From NCBI RefSeq assembly GCF_003121895.1, contig NZ_QEWW01000003.1, forward strand, positions 62,001 through 126,000: 64,000 nucleotides of DNA, in the 5' to 3' direction. The notes beneath the pieces were generated by a model, which saw only the letters and a list, made by a program, of their open reading frames with translations, was not told where the DNA came from and did not search any database. The DNA is from Ignatzschineria cameli (GTDB taxonomy: Bacteria; Pseudomonadota; Gammaproteobacteria; Cardiobacteriales; Wohlfahrtiimonadaceae). The position numbers and the translations under genes are program-made. Of this stretch, positions 62,961 to 64,000 are shown piece by piece (within the stretch, counting starts at the first letter, position 1; each line of letters begins with the position of its first letter).

Positions 62961-64000
62961 CTAGCGGTCAATATCCCCAAACACCATGTCTTGTGTTCCA
63001 AGTATTGCAACTAAGTCAGATAACATATGGCGTTTTGCCATCTCTTCTGTTGCGGAGATATGGGCAAATCCTGGCGCTCTCAATTTTACGCGGTAAGGTT
63101 TATTCGCTCCATCTGATACGAGATAGACACCAAACTCCCCTTTAGGATGTTCTACAGCAGCATACGCTTCCCCTTCAGGAACACAGAAGCCCTCTGTAAA
63201 GACCTTAAATTGTTGAATGAGTGATTCCATACCCTCTTTCACATCCCGTCTTTGGGGAATTGTAACGCGGCTATCGGTACTCATAACTGGCCCCTTATTT
63301 TCACGGAGCCATTTGATACATTGCATCATCAAATGTGCTGACTGCTCCATCTCTTCAAGTCTTACCAAGAAGCGGTCATAACAGTCACCATTTACCCCAA
63401 CCGGCACTTCAAAATCGAGTTGATCATAGACAGAGTAAGGTTGTGTTTTACGAAGGTCCCATGCAACCCCTGAACCACGAAGCATTGGGCCGGTGAAGCC
63501 TAATTCAATCGCACGCTCAGCAGAGACAGCACCAATTCCAACAACACGCCCTTTCCAGATACGGTTACCGACGAGTAAATTACGATACTCCACCATATTC
63601 TGCTTTAAGAAACGCTCACAGAAATCTTCTAAATAATCGAGTACATCGCCTTGACGCGCCGCATTGATTCGCTCAAGTTTCTTCTTCGAACGGAATTTGC
63701 TCGGCTCATATTTTGGCATTGTGTCAGGAAGATCTTTCGCAACACCACCGACACGATAGTAGAAGGGATGGATACGCGCACCGGTGATCGCCTCTTGCGC
63801 ATCATAGAGTTCTTCACGGTCACGGAAGCAGTAGAGAAGCATCGCCATCGCCCCTAAGTCATGTCCATGTGCTCCCAACCACATCAAGTGGTTCATAATA
63901 CGAGTCGCTTCATCCATCAATACGCGGATATATTGCGCTCGAATCGGCACCTCAATTCCGAGAAGCTTCTCCACCGCTAAGACAAATGCATGCTCATTAT
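62961..64000 (-). CDS. nuoD: NADH-quinone oxidoreductase subunit D, partial
   Basis: This 49-kDa subunit forms the quinone site. The frame is open to the window edge: upstream of the in-frame GTG at 63974 the codons read NEHAFVLA, so the gene continues beyond 64000 and GTG 63974 is internal. Landmarks: [24 protein letters not shown] and the C-terminal [22 protein letters not shown] end split over two stretches. The gene is separate from nuoC as far as can be seen; nuoA-C must lie outside the window. Confidence 0.94.
   Translation of the reverse strand, partial: NEHAFVLAVEKLLGIEVPIRAQYIRVLMDEATRIMNHLMWLGAHGHDLGAMAMLLYCFRDREELYDAQEAITGARIHPFYYRVGGVAKDLPDTMPKYEPSKFRSKKKLERINAARQGDVLDYLEDFCERFLKQNMVEYRNLLVGNRIWKGRVVGIGAVSAERAIELGFTGPMLRGSGVAWDLRKTQPYSVYDQLDFEVPVGVNGDCYDRFLVRLEEMEQSAHLMMQCIKWLRENKGPVMSTDSRVTIPQRRDVKEGMESLIQQFKVFTEGFCVPEGEAYAAVEHPKGEFGVYLVSDGANKPYRVKLRAPGFAHISATEEMAKRHMLSDLVAILGTQDMVFGDIDR

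Overview
The window looks like a chromosomal segment of a gammaproteobacterium with roughly 42% GC. The housekeeping genes (rpsB-tsf, hemE, an nuo operon with separate nuoE, nuoF and nuoG, FeoAB, ThiBPQ with a TPP riboswitch, PxpBCA) are of gammaproteobacterial type. Gene content and style fit the Ignatzschineria/Wohlfahrtiimonas group best, but that is inference without a database search. The left third is an integrated Mu-like prophage, the next 5 kb is a repeat-rich accessory island, and the rest is mostly ordinary core genome.

Region 1 (1-21.0 kb): late (virion) genes of a Mu-like myophage on the + strand. In order: portal (cut by the window edge), MuF head protein with an extra C-terminal domain, virion morphogenesis protein (Mu G), protease/scaffold (I), major capsid (T), gp35-38-like joining proteins and tail sheath (L). 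Then gp46/gp47/gp48 baseplate proteins, tail fibre, fibre assembly protein, two moron genes, tape measure, N, P, gp45 spike, tail tube (M) and the tail assembly chaperone. The chaperone has a clear -1 frameshift site (A AAA AAG) and a hidden 92-codon extension. A DUF3164 protein, normally an early gene, closes the block. Compared with phage Mu the tail modules are permuted, and hairpins or terminators sit at many module junctions. A pseudoknotted RNA-like structure lies just downstream of the MuF gene.

Region 2 (21.0-26.3 kb): an island of about 174-bp tandem repeat units (paired TTGCCGG/CCGGCAA arms followed by GGCAT/ATGCC and GCGGG/CCCGC hairpins). Small gene cassettes are interspersed: a two-gene DUF2335 cassette, two near-identical RelBE-type toxin-antitoxin copies inside a 756-bp direct duplication, and a Doc toxin with an unusual 59-aa putative antitoxin and a palindromic operator. 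Another copy of the repeat lies at 31.9-32.2 kb.

Region 3 (26.4-46 kb): a Fur-box-controlled ferrous iron operon (feoA-feoB plus four exported or membrane accessory genes) on the - strand; the riboswitch-controlled thiBPQ thiamine importer (+); a three-subunit FAD/cytochrome c dehydrogenase (-); a NicO-type metal transporter facing a DUF1007 gene; a lone receiver domain, a Nudix hydrolase and hemE (-); then rpsB-tsf (+).

Region 4 (46.4-64 kb): an NRAMP-type transporter with the 5-oxoprolinase genes pxpBCA (-), mogA (-), and the respiratory complex I genes nuoD (partial) to nuoN (-), closed by a strong terminator. I saw no tRNA, rRNA, CRISPR array, transposase or integrase gene in the window.
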